Shown: positions 30,622-38,709 of the stretch, in pieces
Position numbering within the stretch: position 1 is the stretch's first letter
How the letters are laid out: each line of letters begins with the position of its first letter
Notes under the pieces: model-generated
What the model saw: only the letters and a program-made list of their open reading frames with translations
Told to the model about the DNA's origin: nothing
The model's database searches: none
DNA from: Micromonospora acroterricola
GTDB taxonomy: Bacteria; Actinomycetota; Actinomycetes; Mycobacteriales; Micromonosporaceae
Reading direction: 5' to 3'
DNA: 40,822 bases
Assembly: GCF_003172955.1 (NCBI RefSeq)
Contig: NZ_QGKR01000297.1
Coordinates: 1-40,822, forward strand
Program-made: the position numbers and the translations under genes

Positions 30622-32053
30622 GTTCCTGGGTGCGGTCGCCGACGCCGCTGCCCTCGCTGTGCCGGGCGGACGCCGCCCGGTCGGCCGGCACCGACGGTGT
30701 GGCCGTCGAGGCGACCACCCGGTAGGCCTCGTACTGGTACGCCTCGGCCTTGGCCACCTTGGCCATGTTCAGCACGCAGCCGAGCAACCGGACCGAGACC
30801 GAGTGCAGCGACCGGGCCGCGGCGGCCACCTGGGTCCGTGAGGTGCGGCCCTGCTGGGTGACCAGCAGTGCGCCGTCGGCCTGCACGGCCACCACCACGC
30901 CGTCGGTCACGGCGAGCAGCGGCGCGGTGTCGATGATCACGATGTCCGCCGACTCGCGCAGCGCCAGCAACAGGTCCGCCATGGCCTTGGAGCCGAGCAG
31001 CTCGCTCGGGTTCGGCGGCGCGGAGCCGCTGGGCAGCACGAGCAGGGACTTGTCCCCCCAGCGCTGCACCACGTCCCCGACCTGGACGTCACCGACCAGT
31101 ACGTCGGTGAGGCCGACCCCGGCGTCCAGGCCCAGGTAGTCGTCGACCTTGGGGCGACGCAGGTCCGCGTCGACCAGCAGTACCCGCCAGCCGGCCTCGG
31201 CCAGCGCGATCGCCAGGTTGCAGGAGAGCGTGGTCTTGCCCTCGCCCTGCAACGCGCTGGTGACGGCGATGACCCGGGCGGGCTCGTGCACGTCGACGAA
31301 CCGCAGGTTCGTACGCAGTTTGCGGACCGCCTCGGCGCGCGCCGAGGTCGCGGCGTCGCCGACGATCAGCGGTGCCGAGCGGGCGCCGCTCTCGAACGGG
31401 ATCTCACCGAGCAGCGGGCTGCCGGTGGCTCGTTGCAGGCCGGCGGCGTCGCGCAGCCGGACGTCGGCCACGCCGCGCAGGATCGCCAGGGCGACACCGA
31501 GTACCAGACCGAGCAGCCCACCGAGGGTGAGGTTGCGGGCCGGCTGCGGCGAGACGGGGCTAGAGCTGACCCGTGGACCGCTGACCACTTCGATCTTGAT
31601 CGGCGCCTTGCCCTCCGGCGGCGTCTCGACCCTCTGCACGAGCTCGACGAACTTGGCGGCGAGGGTCTCCGTCACCCGCAACGCCCGCGTCTGGTCGGTG
31701 TCGGTGATCGACGCGCGCAGCAGGACGGTGCCGGCCTCGGTGGAGGTGCTCACCTTGCGCTGCACCTCGTCGGCGGTGAGCCCGACCGGATTCTCGGCCA
31801 CCACGCTCTGTGCCAGCCGGTCGCTGCTGAGCAGGTCGGCGTACGACTTGACGCGCTGCTGGAGGAAGAGGCCACCCTGGTAGGCGTCGGTGACGCCCTG
31901 GTTGGGCGTGGTGACGAAGAACGTCACGGAAGCGACGTACCGGGGTTGAGCCCGTACGGTCACGAACGCCGAGACGCCCAGGGCGACCATGAACGTCACC
32001 AGCACGACCCACCAGTGGCGACGCACGTGGCGCAGTTGGCGGAGCAGGTCCAT
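30602..32053 (-). CDS. BY-type tyrosine kinase with Wzz chain-length domain
   Basis: 483 residues from ATG 32053 (GGAGG 8 nt before). Wzz domain: first helix at about 15-35 (WWVVLVTFMVALGVSAFVTV), extracellular loop and a second helix near 175-195 (LTLGGLLGLVLGVALAILRG). The cytoplasmic kinase has Walker A SALQGEGKTT near 265-275, Walker A' LLVDADLRRP, and Walker B IVIIDTAPLLAV. The C-terminus carries a Tyr cluster (AYQYEAY, around 433-441), the sites that autophosphorylate. Kinase and Wzz-like domain are fused in one chain, as in actinobacterial and proteobacterial types, rather than split as in Bacillus. It controls exopolysaccharide polymerisation. Its 3' end overlaps the phosphatase gene. 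Promoter at 32134-32162. Confidence 0.93.
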   Translation of the reverse strand: MDLLRQLRHVRRHWWVVLVTFMVALGVSAFVTVRAQPRYVASVTFFVTTPNQGVTDAYQGGLFLQQRVKSYADLLSSDRLAQSVVAENPVGLTADEVQRKVSTSTEAGTVLLRASITDTDQTRALRVTETLAAKFVELVQRVETPPEGKAPIKIEVVSGPRVSSSPVSPQPARNLTLGGLLGLVLGVALAILRGVADVRLRDAAGLQRATGSPLLGEIPFESGARSAPLIVGDAATSARAEAVRKLRTNLRFVDVHEPARVIAVTSALQGEGKTTLSCNLAIALAEAGWRVLLVDADLRRPKVDDYLGLDAGVGLTDVLVGDVQVGDVVQRWGDKSLLVLPSGSAPPNPSELLGSKAMADLLLALRESADIVIIDTAPLLAVTDGVVVAVQADGALLVTQQGRTSRTQVAAAARSLHSVSVRLLGCVLNMAKVAKAEAYQYEAYRVVASTATPSVPADRAASARHSEGSGVGDRTQELTRLPR

Positions 32054-32133
32054 CAGGTGCGCCTCCGTGCCGGTCCGGTTACGCCAAAGAACTTCACGAA
32101 AACCCCCAAGGTCGTCTGTCAACTCGTGAAACC

Positions 32134-32162
32134 ATTAAAGCCGCTCATACGGCTTATGTCCG
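32134..32162 (-). promoter_or_regulatory. Promoter of the BY-kinase gene, with inverted repeat
   Basis: Minus-strand CGGACA (32157-32162), 17-nt spacer, TTTAAT (32134-32139). AAGCCG (32138-32143) and CGGCTT (32150-32155) form an inverted repeat inside the spacer. The leader is about 75-80 nt. The rest of the 337-nt gap up to the nhaA start (32163-32390) shows no further gene; the A/T-rich part stops near 32180. Confidence 0.55.
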
Positions 32163-32390
32163 GAGTTATGCATTTTCGTTGTGCCGGGATGCGCTCGAAT
32201 GACCAACCCGACAAACGGCCATTCGGCAGCGGCGACAACGGGGAAAAGTCGCAACCGATCGGGCAGCGTCCGGGCGGCCCCTGCGGTCGCCGGCGTCGAC
32301 GAACCCGGATAGGGTCGTCAGCGGTGTGCCGGGAAGCCTGGTCGGCGAGTGGATTCCTGCCGTCCCGACATCGCTAGGTGAGCCCCGCCA

Positions 32391-33773
32391 ATGACCGACC
32401 ACACCCCACCACCTGACCGGCCCCGGGCCCGCCTGTTCTCGCGGTCGTCCTGGCCCGAGGCCCGGCACCTCGCCGACGTGCTGCGCACGGAGACCGTCGG
32501 CGGCGCCCTGCTGCTGCTCGGCGCCGTGATCGCCCTGATCTGGGCCAACTCCCCCTGGGCCGACGCGTACACCCGACTCGGCGACTGGGTGCCGTGGCCC
32601 GGCGGCACGCGCTGGCACCTCGACCTGGACCTGGCCACCTGGGCCGCGGACGGCCTGCTCGCCATCTTCTTCTTCGTCGTGGGCCTGGAACTCAAGCGGG
32701 AGTTCATCGTCGGGGAACTGCGCGACCCGCGCCGCGCCGCGCTGCCGGTGGTGGCCGCCCTCGGCGGCATGCTGCTACCCGCGCTGATCTACGTGACGGT
32801 CACCCTGACCGCGGGCGGCGAGGGGCTGCGCGGCTGGGCGATCCCGACCGCCACCGACATCGCGTTCGCGCTGGCCGTGCTCGCGGTGGTCAGTTCGCAC
32901 CTGCCACAGGGCCTGCGCGCCTTCCTGCTCACTCTCGCCGTGGTCGACGACCTGTTCGCGATCACGATCATCGCGGTCTTCTACACCGCCGACTTCCATC
33001 CCGTGCCGCTGCTCGCCGCGCTGGCGCCGATCGGGCTCTTCGCCCTGCTCGTCCAGCGGGGGCGCAGTTGGTGGTGGGCCCTGATCCCGCTCGCCGTCGC
33101 CGCCTGGGCCCTGGTGCACGCCTCCGGCGTCCATGCCACGGTGGCCGGCGTCCTGCTCGGGTTCACCGTGCCGGTGCTGGGGCGGCGCCGACGTGCGGGG
33201 GGCGCGTCCGCCGGCGACCGGTCGGACGCGGGCGGGCCGCCGGAGGGCACGAACGGGGACGCCGGCGGGCTCGCCGCACATCTGGAACACCGCTGGCGGC
33301 CGGTGTCGGCCGGCTTCGCGGTGCCGATCTTCGCCCTGTTCGCCGCCGGGGTCACGCTGCGGGGCACCGACCTGGGCGCGCTGCTGACCGACCCGGTGGT
33401 GATCGCCATCGTCGCCGGCCTGGTGCTCGGCAAGAGCATCGGCATCTTCGGGTCGACCTACCTGCTCGCCCGGTTCACCCGCGCCGAACTCGACGAGGAC
33501 ATCACCTGGTCGGACCTGCTCGGGATCGCGCTGCTGGCCGGCGTCGGGTTCACCGTCTCCCTGCTCATCGGCGACCTGGCCTTCGGCGTCGGCAGCACGG
33601 CCGACAACCGGGTCAAGGCCGCCGTGCTGACCGGGTCGCTGATCTCCGCCGGCCTGGCCGCCACCGTGCTGCTCCGTCGCAACGCCGTGTACCGCCGGGT
33701 GGCGGAGCAGGAGCGACTGGACGCCGACGGCGACGGCGTTCCCGACGTCTACCAGAGATCCGCCGACAGCTGA
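32391..33773 (+). CDS. nhaA: Na+/H+ antiporter NhaA
   Basis: 460 residues from ATG 32391 (GGTGAG upstream). About 11-12 membrane helices. Family signatures: [38 protein letters not shown], and the ion-binding region [16 protein letters not shown] with [12 protein letters not shown], whose adjacent Asp pair is the Na+/H+ site. A hydrophilic loop between helices around 33190-33290 ([19 protein letters not shown]) is longer than in E. coli NhaA. The cytoplasmic C-terminus ends [15 protein letters not shown], which reads like a Ca-binding DxDxDG loop. It exchanges Na+ for protons at the membrane. A terminator follows at 33777. Confidence 0.95.
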   Translation: MTDHTPPPDRPRARLFSRSSWPEARHLADVLRTETVGGALLLLGAVIALIWANSPWADAYTRLGDWVPWPGGTRWHLDLDLATWAADGLLAIFFFVVGLELKREFIVGELRDPRRAALPVVAALGGMLLPALIYVTVTLTAGGEGLRGWAIPTATDIAFALAVLAVVSSHLPQGLRAFLLTLAVVDDLFAITIIAVFYTADFHPVPLLAALAPIGLFALLVQRGRSWWWALIPLAVAAWALVHASGVHATVAGVLLGFTVPVLGRRRRAGGASAGDRSDAGGPPEGTNGDAGGLAAHLEHRWRPVSAGFAVPIFALFAAGVTLRGTDLGALLTDPVVIAIVAGLVLGKSIGIFGSTYLLARFTRAELDEDITWSDLLGIALLAGVGFTVSLLIGDLAFGVGSTADNRVKAAVLTGSLISAGLAATVLLRRNAVYRRVAEQERLDADGDGVPDVYQRSADS

Positions 33774-33776
33774 CCG

Positions 33777-33807
33777 GGACGCCGGGGAGAGTCCCGCCCC
33801 GGCGTCC
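33777..33807 (+). terminator. Terminator downstream of nhaA
   Basis: GGACGCCGGGG (33777-33787) and CCCCGGCGTCC (33797-33807) pair perfectly around a 9-nt loop, directly after the nhaA TGA (33771-33773). It also follows the minus-strand small acidic-protein gene ending at 33839, so may act in both directions. Confidence 0.85.
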
Positions 33808-33838
33808 GGGTCAGGCCGGACCTGACCGCACGGGCCGG

Positions 33839-34036
33839 TCAGTGGCCGCGTTCGGCGGGCCGGCGCTCCTCGGTCTCCTCGGACAACGCCTCGGCCGCCG
33901 GTGCGGTGAGGTCGTCACCGGGCACCGCCACCTCCTCGGCGAGGTCCTGCTCGTCGGGCTTCCCGCCGGGCTGCGGCTCGGGAGCGGTGGCGCCGCCGGC
34001 GAAGCCGTACTCGTTCGGTTCGTCGTGCCTGCTCAT
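33839..34036 (-). CDS. Small acidic hypothetical protein
   Basis: 65 residues from ATG 34036, with GGGAGGAC upstream. The sequence is hydrophilic, rich in Glu, Pro and Gly (MSRHDEPNEYGFAGGATAP at the start), with no membrane segment, so probably disordered. Its ATG overlaps the stop of the upstream membrane protein by 4 nt (ATGA, 34033-34036), making it the third gene of a coupled operon with DUF1622. No family is recognised; the overlap and ribosome-binding site are the evidence that it is real. Confidence 0.65.
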   Translation of the reverse strand: MSRHDEPNEYGFAGGATAPEPQPGGKPDEQDLAEEVAVPGDDLTAPAAEALSEETEERRPAERGH

Positions 34037-34365
34037 GTGGTTGTCCTCCCGGGTGCGCCGGTTTCGCCTCGTACCGCCAACGGTAGGTGGTGATCGTCCC
34101 CGGCGCAGGGCGGCCGGGATTGTCGACGCGACCACCCCGGCGCGGCGCCCAGCGCCGCCCAGAGCAGCTGGCGCAGCGCGATGACCGCAGCCGCGCCGGC
34201 GAGGCCGTTCCAGCCCGGATCGCCAACGAGCCGGAGCAGACCGGCCGCGATCAGCAGGTCCAACACCACCCGGATGGCGGTCCGGCCGGCCCCGGTGCTG
34301 AGCACGACGACCACACCGGCGACCAGAGCCAGCGCGGTCACCGCGGTCACCAGTCCGTCGATCAC
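34033..34365 (-). CDS. Small membrane protein, hypothetical
   Basis: 110 residues from GTG 34365 (GGGAGAG upstream). Three hydrophobic stretches: GLVTAVTALALVAGVVVVLS, VVLDLLIAAGLLRLVG and LAGAAAVIALRQLLWAALGA, then a basic tail RRQSRPPCAGDDHHL. Its start overlaps the DUF1622 stop by 4 nt (34362-34365) and its stop overlaps the start of the small acidic protein. The open frame is longer upstream but that part is antisense/alternate-frame coding of neighbours. A partner for the DUF1622 protein is likely. Confidence 0.65.
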   Translation of the reverse strand: MIDGLVTAVTALALVAGVVVVLSTGAGRTAIRVVLDLLIAAGLLRLVGDPGWNGLAGAAAVIALRQLLWAALGAAPGWSRRQSRPPCAGDDHHLPLAVRGETGAPGRTTT

Positions 34366-34724
34366 GTCCGGCGCTCTCCCTCGGCCACCTGCCGCTGCTC
34401 CTGACGGATCTCCCGGCCCAGGAAGTAGTTCAGCGCCGTCCGGATCGTGGCGATCGCGGCCAGCTGCCCGATCTGCGCGAACGACGGGGACACCGCGGTC
34501 CGCAGCACGTCGGCGGCCAGCTGGAACTCCAGGCCGAGCGTCAGGAACCGACCCAGGGCGAGCCGGATCGGGGTGAAGACGGCGGCGGTGCGGTGTCGCA
34601 GCCCTTCGACCACGAACCGCACCGCCGCCCAGACCGCGCCCACGAAGATCACCAGAGCGCCGGCGACCTCCACCACGGCGACCAGCACCTCGTCGCCCTG
34701 ACGCAACAGGTCCGCCGCATCCAC
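34362..34724 (-). CDS. DUF1622 domain membrane protein
   Basis: 120 residues from GTG 34724. Two main helices: VLVAVVEVAGALVIFVGAVW and a second amphipathic one, with the diagnostic block LGRFLTLGLEFQLAADVLRT followed by IGQLAAIATIRTALNYFLGR, which is the DUF1622 signature. Function unknown. No good ribosome-binding site is visible. It is the first of three genes joined by 4-nt overlaps (DUF1622, small membrane protein, small acidic protein). Confidence 0.88.
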   Translation of the reverse strand: MDAADLLRQGDEVLVAVVEVAGALVIFVGAVWAAVRFVVEGLRHRTAAVFTPIRLALGRFLTLGLEFQLAADVLRTAVSPSFAQIGQLAAIATIRTALNYFLGREIRQEQRQVAEGERRT

Positions 34725-34734
34725 CCGGGGCCGT

Positions 34735-34751
34735 TACCCGCCACGGGGGTA
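34735..34751 (-). terminator. Weak hairpin after the TMEM165-like gene
   Basis: TACCC (34735-34739) and GGGTA (34747-34751) pair around GCCACGG, in the 39-nt gap downstream of the TMEM165/GDT1 stop (34764-34766). Short and without a U tract, so it may let transcription pass into DUF1622. Confidence 0.3.
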
Positions 34752-34763
34752 GGTAGTCGACAC

Positions 34764-35351
34764 TCAGGTCAGCTGGTTCACCGCCTCCAGGATCAGCCAG
34801 AGACCACAGATGGCGAACAGCACCGCCGCGCCGTACTTGATGGCCTTCTCCGGCAGCCGGCGGCCGAGCATACGGCCCACCAGGATGGCCAGGGCGTCCG
34901 CGGCCACCATGCCGATGGTGGAGCCGAGCCAGGTGCCGAACCAGCCGTACTTGGTGGCCAGCGTGATCGTGGCGAGCATCGTCTTGTCGCCCAGCTCGGC
35001 CAGGAAGAACGCCACCGAGACCGCGATGATCGCCGACTTGCTGGTCTTTTCGGCCTTGCGCTTCTCCTCGTCGGTCAGGCTGTCCCCGCGCAGGGTCCAC
35101 GCGCCGAAGGCGAGGAACGCCAGGCCGGCCACCAGGGTGATCCACTCGGTGGGCAGCACGGCGCCGAGACCGGAGCCGATGGCGACCGACGCCAGGTGCA
35201 CCACCGCCGTGGCGACGGTGATGCCGATCAGCACCGGCACCGGCCGGAACCGCGTGGCGAAGGTCAGCGCCATCAACTGGGACTTGTCCCCCAGCTCGGC
35301 GACGAAGATGACGCCGAAGCTGACGACCAGCGCGGCGAAGAATCCTTCCAT
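34764..35351 (-). CDS. TMEM165/GDT1 family Mn2+ exporter
   Basis: 195 residues from ATG 35351, with GGGAAGGG upstream. Two homologous halves each carry the ExGDK(T/S) motif: VAELGDKSQLMALTFA and LAELGDKTMLATITLA, the metal-coordinating signature of the UPF0016 family. Six membrane helices with a charged loop between them. In bacteria this family (for example MneA) exports Mn2+. The manganese-sensing yybP-ykoY riboswitch in its leader (35420-35513) makes Mn2+ export the most likely function here. Start chosen at ATG next to the ribosome-binding site; the upstream in-frame part is the riboswitch leader. Confidence 0.93.
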   Translation of the reverse strand: MEGFFAALVVSFGVIFVAELGDKSQLMALTFATRFRPVPVLIGITVATAVVHLASVAIGSGLGAVLPTEWITLVAGLAFLAFGAWTLRGDSLTDEEKRKAEKTSKSAIIAVSVAFFLAELGDKTMLATITLATKYGWFGTWLGSTIGMVAADALAILVGRMLGRRLPEKAIKYGAAVLFAICGLWLILEAVNQLT

Positions 35352-35356
35352 GACAC

Positions 35357-35381
35357 CCTTCCCGATCCTGCCGGGAGGAGG
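35357..35381 (-). promoter_or_regulatory. Putative Shine-Dalgarno sequestering hairpin (riboswitch expression platform)
   Basis: The ribosome-binding site GGGAAGGG (35356-35363 region) of the Mn exporter can pair imperfectly with the upstream CCTCCTCCCG (35372-35381), with loop GCAGGAT. This would let the riboswitch act on translation. The pairing has one mismatch and is judged by eye. Confidence 0.45.
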
Positions 35382-35419
35382 TACAGGGGCGCCCTCGACC
35401 CGGCTCCAAGAGCCTGAGT

Positions 35420-35513
35420 CGAAGGTCTCGCCCGCCCCGGAGACCGGGGCCGCGTGGCCGGATGCGGAACGCACCAGTATGTCGACCACGACATTGGGGG
35501 CTACTCCCCTTCG
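35420..35513 (-). ncRNA. yybP-ykoY manganese riboswitch
   Basis: The minus-strand RNA runs from 35513 to 35420. P1 is CGAAGG pairing with CCTTCG at the two ends. Conserved 5' loop GGGGAGTAGC (35500-35509) and 3' loop GCGAGACCTT (35422-35431) are present, with GTCGT and GACATAC between them, as in the known class. Class members sense Mn2+ and turn on exporters, and the next gene is a TMEM165/GDT1 exporter. The central arm is longer and more G/C-rich than in Firmicutes. It ends 68 nt before the ATG. Confidence 0.92.
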
Positions 35514-35514
35514 C

Positions 35515-35535
35515 GTGATCAGCCTAGCCGATCAC
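35515..35535. promoter_or_regulatory. Promoter -10 and inverted repeat upstream of the riboswitch
   Basis: GTGATC (35515-35520) and GATCAC (35530-35535) form an inverted repeat with a 9-nt spacer. Minus-strand TAGGCT (35521-35526, TANNNT) inside it is a probable -10 that would start transcription right at the riboswitch 5' end (about 35514). A transcription factor site over the promoter is likely. Confidence 0.5.
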
Positions 35536-35566
35536 CGCCGGGGCCCGCCGGGGTGGGTGAACCGGC

Positions 35567-36532
35567 TCACCGCGCCTGGGCGAGGGTGACCCCGAAGAGT
35601 CCCTCCGGATCGGTCCAGAAGTCCGTGGCGGCGAAACCGGCCCCGGCCAGCTCGGCGGCGATCCCCGCCCGACGGAACTTCGCCGAGATCTCGGTACGCA
35701 GATCCTCGCCCGTGGCGAAGGCCACGGTCAGGTCCAGCACCCGGACCCGCATCGGCCGGGTCGCCCGCAGCCGCATCTCGATCCACTCGTGGTCGGCGTC
35801 CCAGCGGGCGACGTGCGCGAACCCCGCGGGGTCGAAGTCGGCGCCCAGCTCCCGGTTGATCACGTGCAGCACGTTGCGGTTGAACTCGGCCGTCACCCCG
35901 GCCGCGTCGTCGTACGCGGGCACGATCAGCGAGGGATCCTTCACCAGGTCGGTGCCGAGCAGCAGCCAGTCGCCGACCTCCAGCGCGGCGCGCATCGCGG
36001 CGAGGAACCCGGCACGCTCGCCCGGCAGGAGGTTGCCGATGGTGCCGCCGAGGAACACCACCAACCGGCGGCCGCCGGTGGGCAGCCGGTCCAACTGGCG
36101 GGTGAAGTCCCCGACGATGCCCCGGACCCGCAGTCCGGGATAGTCGGCGGCGATCTCGGCGGTGGACGCCCGCAGCGCGCTCACCGACACATCGAGGGGG
36201 ACGAAGGTGCCCAGCCCGCCCCGGCGGGTGAACGCGTCCAGCAGCAGCCGGGTCTTCTCCGACGAGCCGGAGCCCAGCTCGATCAGGGTCTTCGCCCCGG
36301 TCAGGGCCGCGATGTCGGGCGCCCTCTCGGCCAGCACCGCCCGCTCGGCCCGGGTCGGGTAGTACTCGGGCAACCGGGTGATCTCCTCGAACAGCTCGCT
36401 GCCCCGGGCGTCGTAGAACCACTTCGGTGGCAGCCACTTCTGCTCGGCGCTCAGCCCGGCCCGGACGTCCTCGCGCAGCCCACGCTCCAGGTCCTGCTCC
36501 TCGAGGTAGATCTCCAGCGGTTCCGCCGTCAT
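35567..36532 (-). CDS. egtD: L-histidine N-alpha-methyltransferase EgtD
   Basis: 321 residues from ATG 36532 (GAGAGG 7 nt upstream); in-frame TTG and GTG upstream are less good. Signature blocks: WFYDARGSELFEEITRLPEYYPTRAE, split here as the substrate-facing N-lobe, and the SAM-binding LIELGSGSSEKTRLLLDAF. Further on LVVFLGGTIGNL and LLLGTDLVKD complete the methyltransferase fold. It transfers three methyl groups from SAM to histidine giving hercynine, the first step of ergothioneine synthesis. Length equals the usual EgtD. Last gene of egtABCD, 49 nt after egtC. Confidence 0.96.
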   Translation of the reverse strand: MTAEPLEIYLEEQDLERGLREDVRAGLSAEQKWLPPKWFYDARGSELFEEITRLPEYYPTRAERAVLAERAPDIAALTGAKTLIELGSGSSEKTRLLLDAFTRRGGLGTFVPLDVSVSALRASTAEIAADYPGLRVRGIVGDFTRQLDRLPTGGRRLVVFLGGTIGNLLPGERAGFLAAMRAALEVGDWLLLGTDLVKDPSLIVPAYDDAAGVTAEFNRNVLHVINRELGADFDPAGFAHVARWDADHEWIEMRLRATRPMRVRVLDLTVAFATGEDLRTEISAKFRRAGIAAELAGAGFAATDFWTDPEGLFGVTLAQAR

Positions 36533-36581
36533 CACGTTGCCTCTCTGTTCGGTCAACCGTCGCCTGCCCGACCGCCGCCGC

Positions 36582-37328
36582 TCACCACGCCGGCAGTGGG
36601 CTCACCCGCACCTCGTTCGCCGTGGCGCTCACCAGGCGCCCCTCCGGCACCGGCCGCCACCCGGGGTCGTCGTCGTGTGGCTCGGACGCGAGCAGCACCG
36701 AGCCAGCCGCCGCGCGCACCGACAGCGCGTGCCCGGCCACGCTGGCCACCACCCGGCGCCCGTCGGTGAGCAGCAGATTCAGCCGCGAACCCGGCGCCGC
36801 GGCGGCGACCTCGGCCACCGTCCGCCCGACCGCCTCGGCCGGGTCGGCGCCGGCGCGCAACCGGTGCCGGACCAGCGCCCAGAGCAACGCCGAGTCGGTG
36901 GCGGCGTCCAGCGTGAGCAGGTCCCGCACCGGCAGGCCGGCCGCGAGCGGCACCACGGCGTCCGGCCAGCCGCGCACCACCCCGTTGTGGCTGAACAGCC
37001 ACCGCCCCTCCGCGAACGGCGCGGCGGCGCCGTCGAGCACCGCCATCCCGACGGTCGCCGAACGGACCGCGGCGAGCACCGCGCCGGCGCGGGTCACCGC
37101 CGCGAGCTGGGCGATCGTCGGGTCGCTCCAGATCGGCTGCGCCCGCCGGTAACGCACCGGCTCGCCGTCGCCCGGGTACCAGCCGACGCCGAACCCGTCG
37201 GCGTTGATCGTGCCGCCACCGCGCATGTCACGAGGCGCCCAGGACTGCCGCACCAGCGAGTACGCCGGGTCGAACAGCAACTCGGCCAGGGTGACCGGCG
37301 GCCCCAGGTAGGCAAGGTGGCGGCACAT
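36582..37328 (-). CDS. egtC: Ergothioneine amidohydrolase EgtC
   Basis: 248 residues from ATG 37328. It starts MCRHLAYLGPPVTLAELLF, with Cys2 becoming the N-terminal nucleophile after Met removal, as in class II glutamine amidotransferases. Other family blocks are NADGFGVGWYP, FSHNGVVRGW and ATDSALLWALV. It removes glutamate from hercynyl-gamma-glutamylcysteine sulfoxide. It is 40 nt downstream of egtB in the same direction. Confidence 0.95.
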   Translation of the reverse strand: MCRHLAYLGPPVTLAELLFDPAYSLVRQSWAPRDMRGGGTINADGFGVGWYPGDGEPVRYRRAQPIWSDPTIAQLAAVTRAGAVLAAVRSATVGMAVLDGAAAPFAEGRWLFSHNGVVRGWPDAVVPLAAGLPVRDLLTLDAATDSALLWALVRHRLRAGADPAEAVGRTVAEVAAAAPGSRLNLLLTDGRRVVASVAGHALSVRAAAGSVLLASEPHDDDPGWRPVPEGRLVSATANEVRVSPLPAW

Positions 37329-37368
37329 CAGCGCGCCCCGCCCGCCTGCGCGCCCGCCGCGCGGCGGG

Positions 37369-38709
37369 TCACCGGTGCGACTCGTCCGGGCGGGCGTCGC
37401 GGGCGCAGCGGAAGCCGCTGAAGATCTGCCGCCGGATCGGGTAGTCCCAGTTGCGGAAGGTGCCCCGGCAGGCGGACCGGTCGGTGCCGAACGAGCCGCC
37501 GCGCAGCACCCGGTGGTCGTCGCCGAAGAAGACCTCCGAGTATTCGCGATAGGGAAACGCGGTGAAGCCGGGATGCCCACGGAAGGTCGTCGACGTCCAC
37601 TCCCAGACGTCCCCGATGAGCTGGTGCACGCCGAGCGGCGAGACGCCGGCCGGGTACGCGCCCACCGGGGCCGGCCGCAGGTGACGTTGGCCGAGATTGG
37701 CGTGCGCGTCGGTGGGGTCGCCGTCGCCCCACGGGTATCGGCGGGACCGCCCGGTCGCCGGGTCCCAGCGGGCCGCCTTCTCCCACTCCGCCTCGGTCGG
37801 CAGGCGCTTGCCGGCCCACGACGCGTACGCCTGCGCCTCGTGCCAGCACACGTGCACCACCGGCTCGTCGGCGCGGACCCGCTCCCACCGGCCGAAGCGC
37901 CGGTACGACCAGCCGTCGCCGTCGCGGCGCCAGTGCATCGGCGCGCTCAGCTCCTCCCGGAGCCGGTGCGCCCAGCCGGCCGGGCTCCACCAGCGCGGGT
38001 CGGTGTAGCCGCCGTCGGCGATGAAGGCCTCGTACTGGCCGTTGGTGACGGGGGTGGCGTCGATGACGTACGCGGGCAGGTCGACGCGGTGCGCGGGGCG
38101 CTCGTTGTCGAGGGCCCACGGGTCGGTGTCGGTGCCCATCGTGAACGGGCGGGCCGGCACCAGCACCTCCCCGCCGACGGGGGCGGGCGGCTCCGGTGGC
38201 GGCGGGGCGTGCAGCACCGCCGGCCCGGAGCGCAGCTGGTGGGTGGCGAGCATCGTCTCGTCGTGCTGCTGCTCGTGCTGCACGATCATGCCGAAGGCGA
38301 ACCCGTCGGCGACCAGCGGGCGGTCGCCGAAGGTCACCGCGTCGAGCAGGTCGTGCACCTTGTCCCGGACGGTGCCCAGGTAGGCGCGCGCCTCCGCGGG
38401 TCGCAGCAGGGGCAGCGTGGGGCGGTCCCGGCGGGGTTGCTTGAACGCGTCGTACAGCTCGTCGATGTCGCACCGGACCGGCTCGCGGCCCCCGACGTCG
38501 CGGACCAGCCAGAGCTCCTCCTGGTTGCCGACGTGCGCCAGGTCCCAGACCAGGGGCGACATCAGGGGCGAGTGCTGGCGCATCAGGTCGGCGTCGTCTA
38601 CCACCTCGGTCAAGAGCGACGTGCGGGAGCGGGCCCGCGCCAGCTCCGCCGTGATCCGGCCGCGCAACTGCTCCCCGTCGAGGTGCCCAGGCTCACTCCT
38701 CGCGGTCAC
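37369..38709 (-). CDS. egtB: Hercynine oxygenase / sulfoxide synthase EgtB
   Basis: 446 residues from GTG 38709. The N-terminal DinB-like domain carries the iron ligands: WDLAHVGNQEELWL region and the HEQQHDETML motif. The C-terminal FGE-sulfatase domain contains VCWHEAQAYASWAGKRLPTE, GDVWEWTSTTFRG and VLRGGSFGTDR, ending FSGFRCARDA. It joins hercynine and gamma-glutamylcysteine with oxygen. GTG 38709 lies in the first copy of a tandem repeat and has AAAGGCGG just before it; in-frame GTGs at 38769 and 38817, in and beside the next copies, would add 20 or 36 residues of repeat-encoded sequence. The length from 38709 equals known EgtB proteins. Confidence 0.93.
   Translation of the reverse strand: MTARSEPGHLDGEQLRGRITAELARARSRTSLLTEVVDDADLMRQHSPLMSPLVWDLAHVGNQEELWLVRDVGGREPVRCDIDELYDAFKQPRRDRPTLPLLRPAEARAYLGTVRDKVHDLLDAVTFGDRPLVADGFAFGMIVQHEQQHDETMLATHQLRSGPAVLHAPPPPEPPAPVGGEVLVPARPFTMGTDTDPWALDNERPAHRVDLPAYVIDATPVTNGQYEAFIADGGYTDPRWWSPAGWAHRLREELSAPMHWRRDGDGWSYRRFGRWERVRADEPVVHVCWHEAQAYASWAGKRLPTEAEWEKAARWDPATGRSRRYPWGDGDPTDAHANLGQRHLRPAPVGAYPAGVSPLGVHQLIGDVWEWTSTTFRGHPGFTAFPYREYSEVFFGDDHRVLRGGSFGTDRSACRGTFRNWDYPIRRQIFSGFRCARDARPDESHR

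Noticed and set aside
35514..35566. G/C-rich stretch after egtD as a strong terminator
   Set aside because: Only a 5-bp stem could be drawn by eye, so no terminator is claimed there.
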